Source of the DNA: Halodurantibacterium flavum
Lineage (GTDB): Bacteria; Pseudomonadota; Alphaproteobacteria; Rhodobacterales; Rhodobacteraceae
Reading direction: 5' to 3'
Assembly (NCBI RefSeq): GCF_042681825.1
Contig: NZ_JBHUGH010000011.1
Coordinates: forward strand, 62,001-126,000
DNA length: 64,000 bases
Under the pieces are notes generated by a model, which saw only the letters and a program-made list of their open reading frames with translations, made no database searches and was not told the origin of the DNA. Below, in pieces: positions 16,470 through 25,288 of this stretch (position 1 is its first letter; each line of letters begins with the position of its first letter). Both the position numbers and the translations under genes were made by a program.

Positions 16470-17846
16470 ATGAAGGTAATCATCTGTGGCGCCGGGCAGG
16501 TCGGCTGGCAGATCGCCCGCCATCTTTCGGGCGAAAAGAACGACGTCACCGTCGTCGATAACAACGTGGAACTGGTCCGCCGCGCCGCCGACACGCTTGA
16601 CGTGCAGGGCATCGCGGGTTTTGCAAGCCATCCTGACGTGCTTGAAAAGGCCGGTGCCCGGGACGCGGACATGATCATTGCCGCGACCTATTCCGATGAG
16701 GTGAACATGGTCACCTGCCAGGTGGCCCATTCGGTCTTCGACATCACGCGCAAGATCGCGCGAATCCGGTCCCAGAGCTATCTGGACGCGATCTATTCCG
16801 ACCTCTACCGGCGCGAACATCTGCCGATCGACGTGATCATCAGCCCCGAACGAGAGGTGGCCGAAGCCGCGCTTCAGCGACTGGCCGCGCCGGCTGCCTT
16901 TGACACCGAAAGCTTCATGGGCGGCCGGGCGCAGCTTCTGGGGATCGCGCTGGATGAGGATTGCCCGGTCCTGAACACGCCGCTTCGGCAGCTCAACGAT
17001 CTCTTTTCCACGCTGCGTGCCATCGTGGTGGGGGTCCGGCGTGACGGCACGCTTTTCGCGCCCGAGGCGAATGACCAGCTGTTTGCCGGCGACCAGATCT
17101 ATGTCTTCACCGATACCGAGGACGTGAACCGCGCGCTCGAGATATTCGGCAAGACCAACAAGAAGCAGGAGCGGCTGGTCATCATCGGGGGCGGGAATGT
17201 CGGGCTTGCGGTCGCCCAGGCGCTGGAGCGCCGGACTCAGCGGGTGCGCGTCAAGATGATCGAGAAGGACCGCGCCCGCGCCGAACGTGCCGCCGATGCG
17301 CTGGAACGCACCATCGTGCTGCATGGCGACGGGATGAACATCGACCTGCTGCAAGAGGCGAATGTCGAACGCGCCGACGCCGTTCTGGTCGTGACCGATG
17401 ACGACAAGACGAACATGCTTGCCGCCGTGCGGGCCAAGTCGGCGGGCGGGGCGATGGCCATCGCGCTGGTGAACGACCCGACGCTGGTGCCGCTGATGGG
17501 GCCGCTCGATATCGACGCCTATATCAACCCGCGCGCCACAACCGTTTCCTCGATCCTGCGCCACATCCGGCATGGGCGTGTCCGGGCGATCTATTCCATC
17601 GGCGATGCCGAGGCCGAGGTGATCGAGGCGCAGGTCCTGTCGACCTCACCGCTCGCCGGGCAGGAGATCCGCGACATCGACTTTCCGGAAGGCGTTCTGG
17701 TGGGTGCAATCCTGCGGCAGGGCAAGCTGATCAAGCCGTCGGGGGACAGCCGCATAGAGGAAGGCGATATCATCGCCCTTTTCGCGATGGCCGCCGATAT
17801 CCCCGAGGTGGAGCGCCTGTTGCAGGTCTCCATCGACTATTTCTGA
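16470..17846 (+). CDS. trkA: Trk potassium uptake regulatory subunit TrkA
   Basis: Peripheral cytoplasmic NAD-binding subunit gating the TrkH potassium channel. The 458 residues contain two RCK units, each beginning with a Rossmann glycine motif: IICGAGQVGWQIARHL (4-19) and VIIGGGNVGLAVAQAL (about 231-246). Each is followed by a TrkA-C domain, the second ending near IIALFAMAADIPEVERLLQV. trkH starts two bases after the stop, so the two subunits are made from one transcript. Confidence 0.95.
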   Translation: MKVIICGAGQVGWQIARHLSGEKNDVTVVDNNVELVRRAADTLDVQGIAGFASHPDVLEKAGARDADMIIAATYSDEVNMVTCQVAHSVFDITRKIARIRSQSYLDAIYSDLYRREHLPIDVIISPEREVAEAALQRLAAPAAFDTESFMGGRAQLLGIALDEDCPVLNTPLRQLNDLFSTLRAIVVGVRRDGTLFAPEANDQLFAGDQIYVFTDTEDVNRALEIFGKTNKKQERLVIIGGGNVGLAVAQALERRTQRVRVKMIEKDRARAERAADALERTIVLHGDGMNIDLLQEANVERADAVLVVTDDDKTNMLAAVRAKSAGGAMAIALVNDPTLVPLMGPLDIDAYINPRATTVSSILRHIRHGRVRAIYSIGDAEAEVIEAQVLSTSPLAGQEIRDIDFPEGVLVGAILRQGKLIKPSGDSRIEEGDIIALFAMAADIPEVERLLQVSIDYF

Positions 17847-17848
17847 CG

Positions 17849-19363
17849 ATGCGCCGCCTTCTGGACCTGCCGCTGCCGGTGATCCTGATGGGAATCGGGG
17901 CGGTGGCGATGTATGTGCCGGCCGCCCAGGGGTTCGCGGCGCGCGATTATCTTTCCGCGCGCTCGTTCTTCTACTCCGGCACGATGTTTCTCGTCCTGAC
18001 CGTGATGGTGGGCATTGCGACCGCCAACCGTGAACCGCGCGATCTGGCCCGGGCCCATCTGGCGACGCTTCTGGGCGCCTATCTGCTTTTGCCGCTGATG
18101 TTCGCCGTGCCGTTCCAGCAGGCGGTGCCAGACACGACCTTTCTGAACGTCTGGTTCGAGATGGTGTCGAGCTTCACCACGACCGGCGCCACGATCTTCG
18201 ACACACCCCGCCGTCTGCCGTCCAGCGTGCATCTGTGGCGGGCGCTGGTGGGCTGGGGCGGGGGGTTCTTTATCCTTCTGGCGGCGGTCGCCGTGCTCGC
18301 GCCGCTGAACCTCGGCGGGTTCGAGGTCGCGACGGGCGCCTCGGCCGGGCGGGGCGCCGTGGGCACGACGCAGATCGTCCGGATCGCCGATCCCTCGGCG
18401 CGGCTCTGGCGCTATTCGCGCGTGCTCTTTCCGGTCTACGGCGGGCTCACCCTCCTGCTCTGGATCGCCTTGCTGATCGCCGGGGAACGCTCGCTCGTCG
18501 CGGCCTGCCACGCGATGTCCACCATCTCGACCAGCGGCATCTCACCGGTTCTGGGTCTTGAACGTGCGCAGGCGGGCGTGGCTGGCGAAATGCTTGTTTT
18601 TGCGGCCATGCTTCTGGCGCTGTCGCGCAGGTTCTGGCCTGCGGCGCCCCTTGTGGGGATGCAACCGACGCACCGCGATCCCGAAATCCGGCTCGGGCTC
18701 CTGATCCTTGTCGTCGTTCCTGCGGTTCTTTTCCTGCGGCACTGGTTTGCGACGCTCGACGATGCCGAGCCGGGCGATCTGCCCTTCGCGCTGAGCGCCG
18801 CCTGGGGGAGCCTCTTCACGACGCTTTCGTTCCTTACCACCAACGGGTTCGTCTCGGCCGACTGGGCGGAGGCACGCGTCTGGTCGGGGCTGCGATCGCC
18901 CGGGCTCATCCTCCTTGGTCTTGCGATGATGGGCGGCGGCATCGCGACGACCGCGGGCGGCGTGAAACTGTTGCGGGTCTATGCGCTGTCGCGCCACGCC
19001 GAGCGAGAGCTGGAGCGGCTGGTCTTCCCGTCCTCGATCGGCGGGGCAGGCCCGGCAGAGCGACGGCTGAGGCGTGAAGGCGCGCAGGCGGCCTGGGTGT
19101 TCTTCATGCTTTTTGCCGCCTCGATTGGCGTCGTCGTGGGCGCGCTGGCCCTGACAGGGCTGAGCTTTGAGCCCGCCCTGATCTTCAGCATCGCGGCGCT
19201 TTCGACCACCGGGCCGCTTGCAACCGTCGCGGGCGATGCGGCGCTCAGCTATGCGACGCTCGGCAGCAGCGCCAAGGCGGTCCTGGCGGCGGCGATGGTT
19301 CTGGGACGGCTGGAAACGCTTGCCATGATCGCCTTGCTTGCCCCCGTGACCTGGCGTAACTAG
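17849..19363 (+). CDS. trkH: Trk potassium transporter membrane subunit TrkH
   Basis: The 504-residue polytopic membrane protein has about ten or more hydrophobic segments. Pore-loop motifs of the TrkH/KtrB superfamily are visible: SSFTTTGATIF (about 108-118), AMSTISTSGISP (about 222-233), FLTTNGFVSADW (about 329-340) and STTGPLATV near the C terminus. Together with TrkA it forms a high-capacity potassium uptake system. It is tightly linked to trkA. A small stem (TGCCGC-ATC-GCGGCA, 19374-19388) follows the stop and may contribute to termination. Confidence 0.94.
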   Translation: MRRLLDLPLPVILMGIGAVAMYVPAAQGFAARDYLSARSFFYSGTMFLVLTVMVGIATANREPRDLARAHLATLLGAYLLLPLMFAVPFQQAVPDTTFLNVWFEMVSSFTTTGATIFDTPRRLPSSVHLWRALVGWGGGFFILLAAVAVLAPLNLGGFEVATGASAGRGAVGTTQIVRIADPSARLWRYSRVLFPVYGGLTLLLWIALLIAGERSLVAACHAMSTISTSGISPVLGLERAQAGVAGEMLVFAAMLLALSRRFWPAAPLVGMQPTHRDPEIRLGLLILVVVPAVLFLRHWFATLDDAEPGDLPFALSAAWGSLFTTLSFLTTNGFVSADWAEARVWSGLRSPGLILLGLAMMGGGIATTAGGVKLLRVYALSRHAERELERLVFPSSIGGAGPAERRLRREGAQAAWVFFMLFAASIGVVVGALALTGLSFEPALIFSIAALSTTGPLATVAGDAALSYATLGSSAKAVLAAAMVLGRLETLAMIALLAPVTWRN

Positions 19364-19484
19364 CGTCGTCCGATGCCGCATCGCGGCAGAACGTGCAAAG
19401 CGCGGATTTGGGGCTGGAATCTGATGCTAAGGCGCAGCATAATCGCTTTGCCTGCCCATTTGGCTGGCCACGGGTGAGGGACGG

Positions 19485-19504
19485 CCCGGCAACGAGACGC
19501 CGGG
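19485..19504 (+). promoter_or_regulatory. Short stem-loop in the hfq leader
   Basis: CCCGGC (19485-19490) and GCCGGG (19499-19504) are complementary with an 8-nt loop, about 37 nt before the hfq ATG. It may be a leader hairpin affecting hfq expression. No known motif. Confidence 0.3.
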
Positions 19505-19541
19505 ACAAGGCGAGTGAAGGCACAACAAAAAAGGCAAAGCA

Positions 19542-19775
19542 ATGGCCTCTGACAAGCAGAATTTGCAGGACGCATTTCTGAATCACGTTCGCAAGGCAAA
19601 GATTCCGGTCACGATCTTTCTGATCAACGGGGTCAAGCTTCAGGGCGTGATCACCTGGTTTGACAACTTTTGCGTCCTGCTGCGCAGGGACGGGCAATCG
19701 CAGCTTGTCTACAAGCACGCGATTTCCACCATCATGCCCGGGCAACCCATCAGCCTGTATGAGGCCGAAGACTGA
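19542..19775 (+). CDS. hfq: RNA chaperone Hfq
   Basis: Hexameric Sm-like protein that pairs small RNAs with mRNAs. The 77-residue product has Sm1 (VTIFLINGVKLQGVITWFDNF, about 23-43) and Sm2 with YKHAISTI (about 57-64), where alphaproteobacterial Hfq carries YKHA in place of the enterobacterial YKHA/STVVP context. It lacks the long acidic C-terminal tail of enteric Hfq. It lies directly upstream of hflX, the conserved pairing in proteobacteria. Confidence 0.97.
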   Translation: MASDKQNLQDAFLNHVRKAKIPVTIFLINGVKLQGVITWFDNFCVLLRRDGQSQLVYKHAISTIMPGQPISLYEAED

Positions 19776-19804
19776 CCGATCCCATAGATAACGGGCAGGG
19801 CGGC

Positions 19805-21058
19805 GTGACCCGCGCCCTCGTCCTGCATCCCGACATAAAATCCGACCGCGATCGTCGGCTGCCTGAACATGGGCTGGCCGAGGCCGTTTCTCTTGCCGCG
19901 GCACTGCCGGGGCTGGAGGTGGCGGGCGCCGAGATCGTGCGTCTGCCGCAGGTCCATCCCGGGCACCTCTTCGGGTCGGGCAAGGTCGAGGAGCTGAAAG
20001 CCCGGATCGAGGCGCTGGAGGTGACGCTGGTTCTGGTGGACGGGCCGGTAAGCCCCGTCCAGCAGCGCAACCTGGAAAAGGAATGGGGCGTCAAGCTTCT
20101 GGACCGCACCGGCCTGATCCTCGAAATCTTTGCCGACCGCGCGCGGACCCGGGAAGGCGTGCTGCAGGTTGAACTTGCCGCGCTCTCATACCAGCGGACG
20201 CGGCTTGTCCGCGCCTGGACGCACCTTGAACGTCAGCGGGGTGGCCTTGGCTTTGTCGGCGGTCCCGGCGAGACGCAGATCGAGGCCGACCGCCGTGCCA
20301 TCGACGAGGCGGTGACGCGCATCCGGCGCCAGCTTGCCAAGGTGGTCAAGACCCGGGAACTGCATCGCGCGGCCCGCAAGAAGGTGCCGTTTCCGGTCGT
20401 GGCGCTGGTCGGCTACACCAACGCGGGCAAGTCGACGCTGTTCAATCGCATGACGGGCGCCGAGGTTCTGGCCAAGGACATGCTTTTCGCGACGCTCGAT
20501 CCGACGATGCGGGGTGTGACGCTGCCGTCGGGGCGCAAGGTGATCCTGTCGGATACGGTGGGCTTCATCTCGGACCTGCCGACGCAGCTTGTCGCGGCGT
20601 TCCGTGCGACGCTGGAAGAGGTGCTGGAGGCCGACCTCATCCTGCATGTGCGCGACATCGCCCATCCCGAAACGGCGGAACAGGCGCAGGACGTGGCGGA
20701 TATTCTGGCCGAACTGGGCGTGGCCGAGAATGTCACGCAGATCGAGGTCTGGAACAAGCTCGACCTCGTGACCGGCGAGGCGCGATCCGCGCTGGAGGTT
20801 CAGGCTGCCCGGTCCGAGCGGATCTGCGCCATCTCGGCCCTGACAGGCGAGGGGACGCCGGAACTCCTCGATCTCGTGTCGGAACTGCTGGACGAGGAGA
20901 AGTTCAGCCGCAGCCTGCACCTCGGCTTCGAGGACGGACGGCGCCGCGCATGGCTGCACGAAGAGGGCGTCGTCGAAAGCGAGGCGCAGGACGATACGGG
21001 CTATCAGCTTGAGTTGCGCTGGACCGCGCGGCAGGAAAAGCGCTTTCGTGATCTTTAG
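19805..21058 (+). CDS. hflX: Ribosome-associated GTPase HflX
   Basis: Splits or rescues stalled 70S ribosomes under stress. The 417-residue product has the HflX N-terminal domain (GSGKVEEL, then LLDRTGLILEIFADRARTREG), a helical linker with GGPGETQIEADRR, and a G domain with G1 GYTNAGKST, G3 DTVGFISDLP and G4 NKLD. GTG start at 19805 gives the natural N terminus, 29 bp after hfq. A stem-loop with a T-run follows the gene. Confidence 0.95.
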   Translation: MTRALVLHPDIKSDRDRRLPEHGLAEAVSLAAALPGLEVAGAEIVRLPQVHPGHLFGSGKVEELKARIEALEVTLVLVDGPVSPVQQRNLEKEWGVKLLDRTGLILEIFADRARTREGVLQVELAALSYQRTRLVRAWTHLERQRGGLGFVGGPGETQIEADRRAIDEAVTRIRRQLAKVVKTRELHRAARKKVPFPVVALVGYTNAGKSTLFNRMTGAEVLAKDMLFATLDPTMRGVTLPSGRKVILSDTVGFISDLPTQLVAAFRATLEEVLEADLILHVRDIAHPETAEQAQDVADILAELGVAENVTQIEVWNKLDLVTGEARSALEVQAARSERICAISALTGEGTPELLDLVSELLDEEKFSRSLHLGFEDGRRRAWLHEEGVVESEAQDDTGYQLELRWTARQEKRFRDL

Positions 21059-21117
21059 GGGTGGCTGGCGCTTAGGGGCGGCTGGCGCCCGGGTTTGACC
21101 GTCCGCCGGTCAGCCGT

Positions 21118-21158
21118 GAGGGGGAGAGCGCCATTGCGCCTTCCCCCTTCGTGTTTTT
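21118..21158 (+). terminator. Terminator after hflX
   Basis: GGGGGA (21120-21125) pairs with TCCCCC (21142-21147) and GCGC (21128-21131) with GCGC (21136-21139), with a CATT loop and a small internal mismatch. TTCGTGTTTTT follows on the plus strand. The T-run overlaps the end of the convergent bfr gene. Confidence 0.7.
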
Positions 21159-21642
21159 ACTCTGCTTCGTCGGCGGGCAGGGCGTTCAGCAGGCCATAGC
21201 GCTCGTCGCCCAGCTTGCCATGCAGGTCGATCTGGGTTTCGAGATAGTCGATATGCCCTTCCTCATCGGCGATCAGTTCCTCGAACAGGACCTTGGAGAC
21301 ATAGTCGCCGACTTTCTCGCAGTGATCGCGCGCCTCGATATAGAGGTTGCGGGCATCGTGCTCGGCGGCAAGGTCTGCCTCCAGCGTTTCGAGCAGGTTC
21401 TGGCCGATCCGCAGCGGGTCGAGCTTCTGCAGGTTCGGGTGGCCCTCCAGGAAGATGATGCGCTGGATCAGCTTGTCGGCGTGGTTCATCTCTTCGATGC
21501 TTTCCGCGCGCGACTTGCGGGCCAGACGGCCAAAGCCCCAGTCTTCCTGCAAACGGTAATGCAGCCAGTACTGGCTGACGGCGGTCAACTCACTCCGGAG
21601 TGCTGCGTTCAGGTACTCGATAACCTGCGGATCGCCCTTCAT
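21157..21642 (-). CDS. bfr: Bacterioferritin
   Basis: A 161-residue four-helix iron-storage protein forming a heme-containing 24-mer. Ferroxidase ligands are visible: Glu in LRSELTAVSQYW, E-x-x-H in ESIEEMNHADKL (this also carries the heme-ligand Met), Glu in LAAEHDARN, and E-x-x-H in ELIADEEGHIDYLE. The ATG at 21642 gives the universally conserved MKGDPQVIEYLN start, which lies inside the upstream bfd gene, so the two reading frames overlap by about 53 bp. Confidence 0.95.
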   Translation of the reverse strand: MKGDPQVIEYLNAALRSELTAVSQYWLHYRLQEDWGFGRLARKSRAESIEEMNHADKLIQRIIFLEGHPNLQKLDPLRIGQNLLETLEADLAAEHDARNLYIEARDHCEKVGDYVSKVLFEELIADEEGHIDYLETQIDLHGKLGDERYGLLNALPADEAE

Positions 21643-21883
21643 TTCGTCTTCCTGTGTTTGACACGCGGCGCAAGCCGCGGAGGTTCATGGGTACCTCCAA
21701 GCTGTCACATCTGCGCATGGTGTCAAGGAAGAGAGGCAGGCAACCGCCGCAGTCGGGCCTTTTGCCGAGGGCGCGGTACACCTTTCCCGGGGTGATGATC
21801 GTCTCGCTGTCCGAGGCGCGCATCCAGTCGACGGCGGCCCGGATCTCGTTGTCGGTGATCGACATGCAGTGGCACACGATCAT
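21590..21883 (-). CDS. bfd: Bacterioferritin-associated (2Fe-2S) ferredoxin
   Basis: Small ferredoxin that reduces bacterioferritin to release iron. The 97-residue product begins MIVCHCMSITD; Cys4/Cys6 and the later pair in RPDCGGCLPLF are the four Bfd cluster ligands. Typical Bfd is about 65-75 residues; here about 25 extra C-terminal residues run into the bfr start, in a different frame. That tail looks like read-through sequence and may not matter. Upstream (21926-21945) is a GTCGGA-N8-TCCGAC inverted repeat. Confidence 0.88.
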   Translation of the reverse strand: MIVCHCMSITDNEIRAAVDWMRASDSETIITPGKVYRALGKRPDCGGCLPLFLDTMRRCDSLEVPMNLRGLRRVSNTGRRNEGRSAGYRVPERSTPE

Positions 21884-21925
21884 GGCCTGCTCCCGTTTCC
21901 TGTCCCCGCCAATCTGACCATTTTT

Positions 21926-21945
21926 GTCGGACTGTCAATTCCGAC
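21926..21945. promoter_or_regulatory. Inverted repeat between bfd and tex
   Basis: GTCGGA and TCCGAC are perfect complements spaced by 8 nt, 43 nt upstream of the bfd ATG. The position suits an operator for an iron regulator, but the sequence does not match a Fur box, nor the TGA-N9-TCA pattern of RirA that I tested by eye. Confidence 0.3.
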
Positions 21946-22029
21946 TTGTTTGCTCGGCTATCACGAATTCTTGCGCCTTCCCTTTCAGAGGGGGTATGGT
22001 GGCCGCTCTTGTCAGCGAACCGGAAACCG

Positions 22030-24375
22030 ATGACCCCCGAAGACCCTGCCCGACGTATTCCCCGCATCATTGCCCAAGAGATCGGGGCGCGCCCCGATCA
22101 GGTGATCGCGGCGGTCACGCTGCTGGATGAAGGCGCGACCGTGCCCTTCGTCGCGCGCTACCGCAAAGAGGTCACGGGCGGCCTTGATGACACGCAGCTT
22201 CGCACGCTTGCCGAACGGCTTGGCTATCTGCGGGAACTGGAGGCACGGCGGGCCTCGATCCTTGGCTCGATCGGGGAACAGGGCAAGCTGACGGACGAGC
22301 TGCGCGCCAGCATCGCAGCGGCCGTCACCAAGGCCGAGCTGGAGGATATCTACCTTCCCTACAAACCCAAGCGGCGGACCCGCGCGACGATTGCGCGCGA
22401 AAACGGGCTGGAACCGCTGGCCGAAGCGATCCTGAACGACCGCGCCGCCGATCCGCAGGCGCTGGCTGCGGGCTATCTGTCCGAGGCCGTGCCGGATACC
22501 AAGGCGGCGCTGGACGGCGCGCGGGACATCATCGCCGAAGGACTTGCGGAAGATGCGGCACTTCTGGGGCGCCTGCGCGATCACATGCGGCAGGCGGCGG
22601 TCCTCCGCGCCACGGTTCTTGCGGGCAAAGAGGCTGAGGGCGCCAAGTTTTCCGACTATTTCGCCCATTCGGAGCGTTGGGCGACGGTGCCGAGCCATCG
22701 CGCGCTTGCGATGCTGCGGGGGCGGAACGAGGGTTTTCTGGCGCTCGATCTGGAGGTCGATGCCGACGCCCCGGCGGGACAGGCCCCGGCCGAGAGAATG
22801 GTGCGCTCGGCGCTGGGGGTCGGCACGGCGGGACCGGGGGACCGCTGGCTTTCGGACGTGGCGGGCTGGACATGGCGCGTCAAGCTGCGGCTGTCGCTCG
22901 GCCTCGATCTGATGGCGGAACTGCGGGACAGGGCCGAGGCCGAGGCGATCCGCGTCTTTGCCCGCAACCTGAAGGACCTGCTTTTGGCCGCACCCGCCGG
23001 AAGCCGCGTGACGATGGGGCTCGATCCGGGGATCAGGACCGGCGTGAAGGTGGCCGTGGTCGATGCGACCGGAAAACTGCTTGCGACTTCGACGGTCTAT
23101 CCGTTCCAGCCGCGCAACGACCTGCGGGGCGCGCAGGCCGAGCTTGCCGCGCTGATCCGGCGTCACGGGGTGGAGCTGATCGCCATCGGCAACGGAACGG
23201 CCAGCCGAGAGACGGAAAAGATGGTGGCCGACCTTCTTTCGGCCCTGCCTGCGCCGCGCCCGACCAAGGTGATCGTGTCAGAGGCAGGCGCATCGGTCTA
23301 TTCCGCCTCTCCGCTTGCCGCGGCAGAGTTCCCGGATCTCGACGTATCGCTTCGCGGGGCGGTGTCGATTGCGCGGCGTCTGCAGGACCCGCTGGCGGAA
23401 CTTGTGAAGATCGAGCCCAAGTCGATCGGGGTGGGGCAGTATCAGCATGACGTGGATCAATACCGTCTGGCCCGGTCGCTGGAGGCTGTGGTCGAGGATG
23501 CGGTGAACGCGGTGGGCGTCGATCTCAACACCGCTTCGGCGCCGCTGCTTGCGCGCGTTGCGGGGCTCGGGCCGTCGCTGGCCGAAGCCATTGTGGCCTA
23601 TCGTGACGCGCAGGGCGCCTTTGCGACACGAAAGGACATTCTGTTGGTCCCGCGGCTGGGCAAGCGGACCTTCGAGCAATGCGCTGGCTTTCTGCGCATC
23701 CCGGGCGGGGCAGAGCCGCTTGACGCCTCGGCCGTCCACCCGGAGGCCTACGGCCTTGCGCGGCGCATCATCAAGGTCTGCGGACGCGACCTCCGCAGTG
23801 TGATGTCCGACCCGGAGCGGTTGCGCGCGCTTGACCCGCAGAGCTTTGTCGATGACCGCTTTGGCCTGCCAACCGTGCGCGATATCCTTTCTGAGCTCGA
23901 AAAGCCCGGTCGCGACCCGCGCCCCGGATTCCGAACGGCAAGCTTTGCCGAGGGCGTGGACGAAGTCGGCGATCTGCGGCCCGGGATGCTGCTGGAGGGC
24001 ACGGTCACCAATGTCGCGGCCTTCGGCGCCTTTGTGGATATCGGGGTGCATCAGGACGGGCTTGTCCATGTCTCCCAACTCGCCGACCGGTTCGTGAAGG
24101 ACCCGCATGAAGTCGTGAAGGCCGGGGATGTGGTCAAGGTCCGGGTGGTCGAGGTGGATGTGGCGCGCAAGCGGATCGGTCTCTCGATGCGCAAGGATGC
24201 CGACAGGGGCGCCGGTGCGACGGCAGGTAGGCCGGCCCAGGGTGAGAAACCCTCGAAGCCCGATCCGCGCGCCGGTGGCAAGGCGGCCCGTCCGACGCAG
24301 GCTGCGGCACGATCCGATGAGGGCGCGCCGGGCGCATTGGGCGCTGCGCTGCTTGACGCGATGCGCCGACGATAA
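22030..24375 (+). CDS. tex: Tex family RNA-binding transcription accessory protein
   Basis: A 781-residue protein with the full Tex architecture: N-terminal helical domains (EDPARRIPRIIAQEIGAR), a YqgF/RNase H-like core (TMGLDPGIRTGVKVAVVD), tandem helix-hairpin-helix motifs (VGVDLNTASAPLLARVAGLG) and a C-terminal S1 domain (GTVTNVAAFGAFVDIG). It is a nucleic-acid binding protein with a broad role in transcription and translation, often essential-like in pathogens. I use the ATG at 22030; the frame is open 84 bp further upstream but that part is not Tex-like. The C-terminal tail after S1 is Ala/Arg/Pro-rich and low complexity. Confidence 0.93.
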   Translation: MTPEDPARRIPRIIAQEIGARPDQVIAAVTLLDEGATVPFVARYRKEVTGGLDDTQLRTLAERLGYLRELEARRASILGSIGEQGKLTDELRASIAAAVTKAELEDIYLPYKPKRRTRATIARENGLEPLAEAILNDRAADPQALAAGYLSEAVPDTKAALDGARDIIAEGLAEDAALLGRLRDHMRQAAVLRATVLAGKEAEGAKFSDYFAHSERWATVPSHRALAMLRGRNEGFLALDLEVDADAPAGQAPAERMVRSALGVGTAGPGDRWLSDVAGWTWRVKLRLSLGLDLMAELRDRAEAEAIRVFARNLKDLLLAAPAGSRVTMGLDPGIRTGVKVAVVDATGKLLATSTVYPFQPRNDLRGAQAELAALIRRHGVELIAIGNGTASRETEKMVADLLSALPAPRPTKVIVSEAGASVYSASPLAAAEFPDLDVSLRGAVSIARRLQDPLAELVKIEPKSIGVGQYQHDVDQYRLARSLEAVVEDAVNAVGVDLNTASAPLLARVAGLGPSLAEAIVAYRDAQGAFATRKDILLVPRLGKRTFEQCAGFLRIPGGAEPLDASAVHPEAYGLARRIIKVCGRDLRSVMSDPERLRALDPQSFVDDRFGLPTVRDILSELEKPGRDPRPGFRTASFAEGVDEVGDLRPGMLLEGTVTNVAAFGAFVDIGVHQDGLVHVSQLADRFVKDPHEVVKAGDVVKVRVVEVDVARKRIGLSMRKDADRGAGATAGRPAQGEKPSKPDPRAGGKAARPTQAAARSDEGAPGALGAALLDAMRRR

Positions 24376-24411
24376 CGGGATCGCCAGCGGGATGCAGCGC
24401 AGGGCGGGGTA

Positions 24412-25131
24412 TCAGGTGCCCCGCCCGCGCAGCACGACGCCGACGGTCTGCAAGAGAATCCGCAGATCGGCCCCAAGGCTGAGGGTTTCCCAATATTGCG
24501 CATCATAGGGCGCCCGGTCGGCAAAGCTGCTGTCCTGCCGGGGGCCGACCTGCCAGGCACCCGTCAATCCGGGTCGCATCCGGTAATAGGGTGGATCGGC
24601 GGGATGCGGCTGCGCCATAAGTTTCGCCTGCGCCGAATGATAAAGGGCCCGTTGCGCCGGCGTGAAGGGGCGCGGGCCGATCAGGCTCATGTCCCCACGC
24701 AGGACATTCCAGATCTGGGGTAATTCATCGAGGCTGAAGCGGCGCAGGATCGCACCGAGCCGGGTGATCCTCGGGTCGCTCACCAGCTTTTGCCGGGCGG
24801 TCCAGTCGGCTGCCGCCTGCGGGTCATGGCGCAGGTGGTCGGCAAGCATTGCCTCGGCATCCGGGTGCATGGTGCGCAGTTTCCAGCAGTGGAACAGCCG
24901 CCCCCCGCGCCCGACCCGGGGTTGCGCGTAAAAGGCGGGGCCGCCGCCCATCCGGACCATCATGGCGAGCAAGAGGACGACCGGCAGCAGAAACGGCAAT
25001 GCCCCGACCACCAGAAGGAGGTCGAGGCACCGTTTTCCGTGCCGGCGATAGAAGCCCGCGATGGCGGGTCTATGAACGGGTGCTGCCGCCAGTTCGAGCG
25101 GAAGCCCCGCAGGATCGGCAAGTCGGGACAT
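24412..25131 (-). CDS. ExoY/WcaJ-type undecaprenyl-phosphate sugar phosphotransferase
   Basis: Transfers a sugar-1-phosphate to undecaprenyl phosphate to start exopolysaccharide assembly. The 239-residue product has one membrane helix (about 38-60, LDLLLVVGALPFLLPVVLLL) and the catalytic block KLRTMHPDA, LRRFSLDELPQIWNVLRGDMSLIGPRP and YYRMRPGLTGAWQV, which defines the bacterial sugar transferase family (PF02397). It is the short ExoY-like form without the extra N-terminal transmembrane domain. No other polysaccharide gene is adjacent, so its pathway is not defined here. Confidence 0.88.
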   Translation of the reverse strand: MSRLADPAGLPLELAAAPVHRPAIAGFYRRHGKRCLDLLLVVGALPFLLPVVLLLAMMVRMGGGPAFYAQPRVGRGGRLFHCWKLRTMHPDAEAMLADHLRHDPQAAADWTARQKLVSDPRITRLGAILRRFSLDELPQIWNVLRGDMSLIGPRPFTPAQRALYHSAQAKLMAQPHPADPPYYRMRPGLTGAWQVGPRQDSSFADRAPYDAQYWETLSLGADLRILLQTVGVVLRGRGT

Positions 25132-25255
25132 TCTGCCCTCGCTTCGGCGTCCATTCGGGTTGCACGCTATGGTTGTGCGGCACTTTCCTTAACGAATCGC
25201 TAACGGGCGAGCCTTCGCGCGGCGATTGACGGCGAACCGCAGGCGCGCTACTTAT

Positions 25256-25269
25256 TGAACGATCGTTCA
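25256..25269. promoter_or_regulatory. 14-bp palindromic operator upstream of the leucine catabolic operon
   Basis: TGAACGATCGTTCA is a perfect palindrome 19 nt upstream of the ivd start used here. Palindromes of this form are typical of TetR-family repressors of acyl-CoA and branched-chain amino acid degradation genes. No regulator gene is adjacent, so any regulator would act from elsewhere in the genome. Confidence 0.6.
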
Positions 25270-25288
25270 TTAAATGGAGGGGGCCGCC

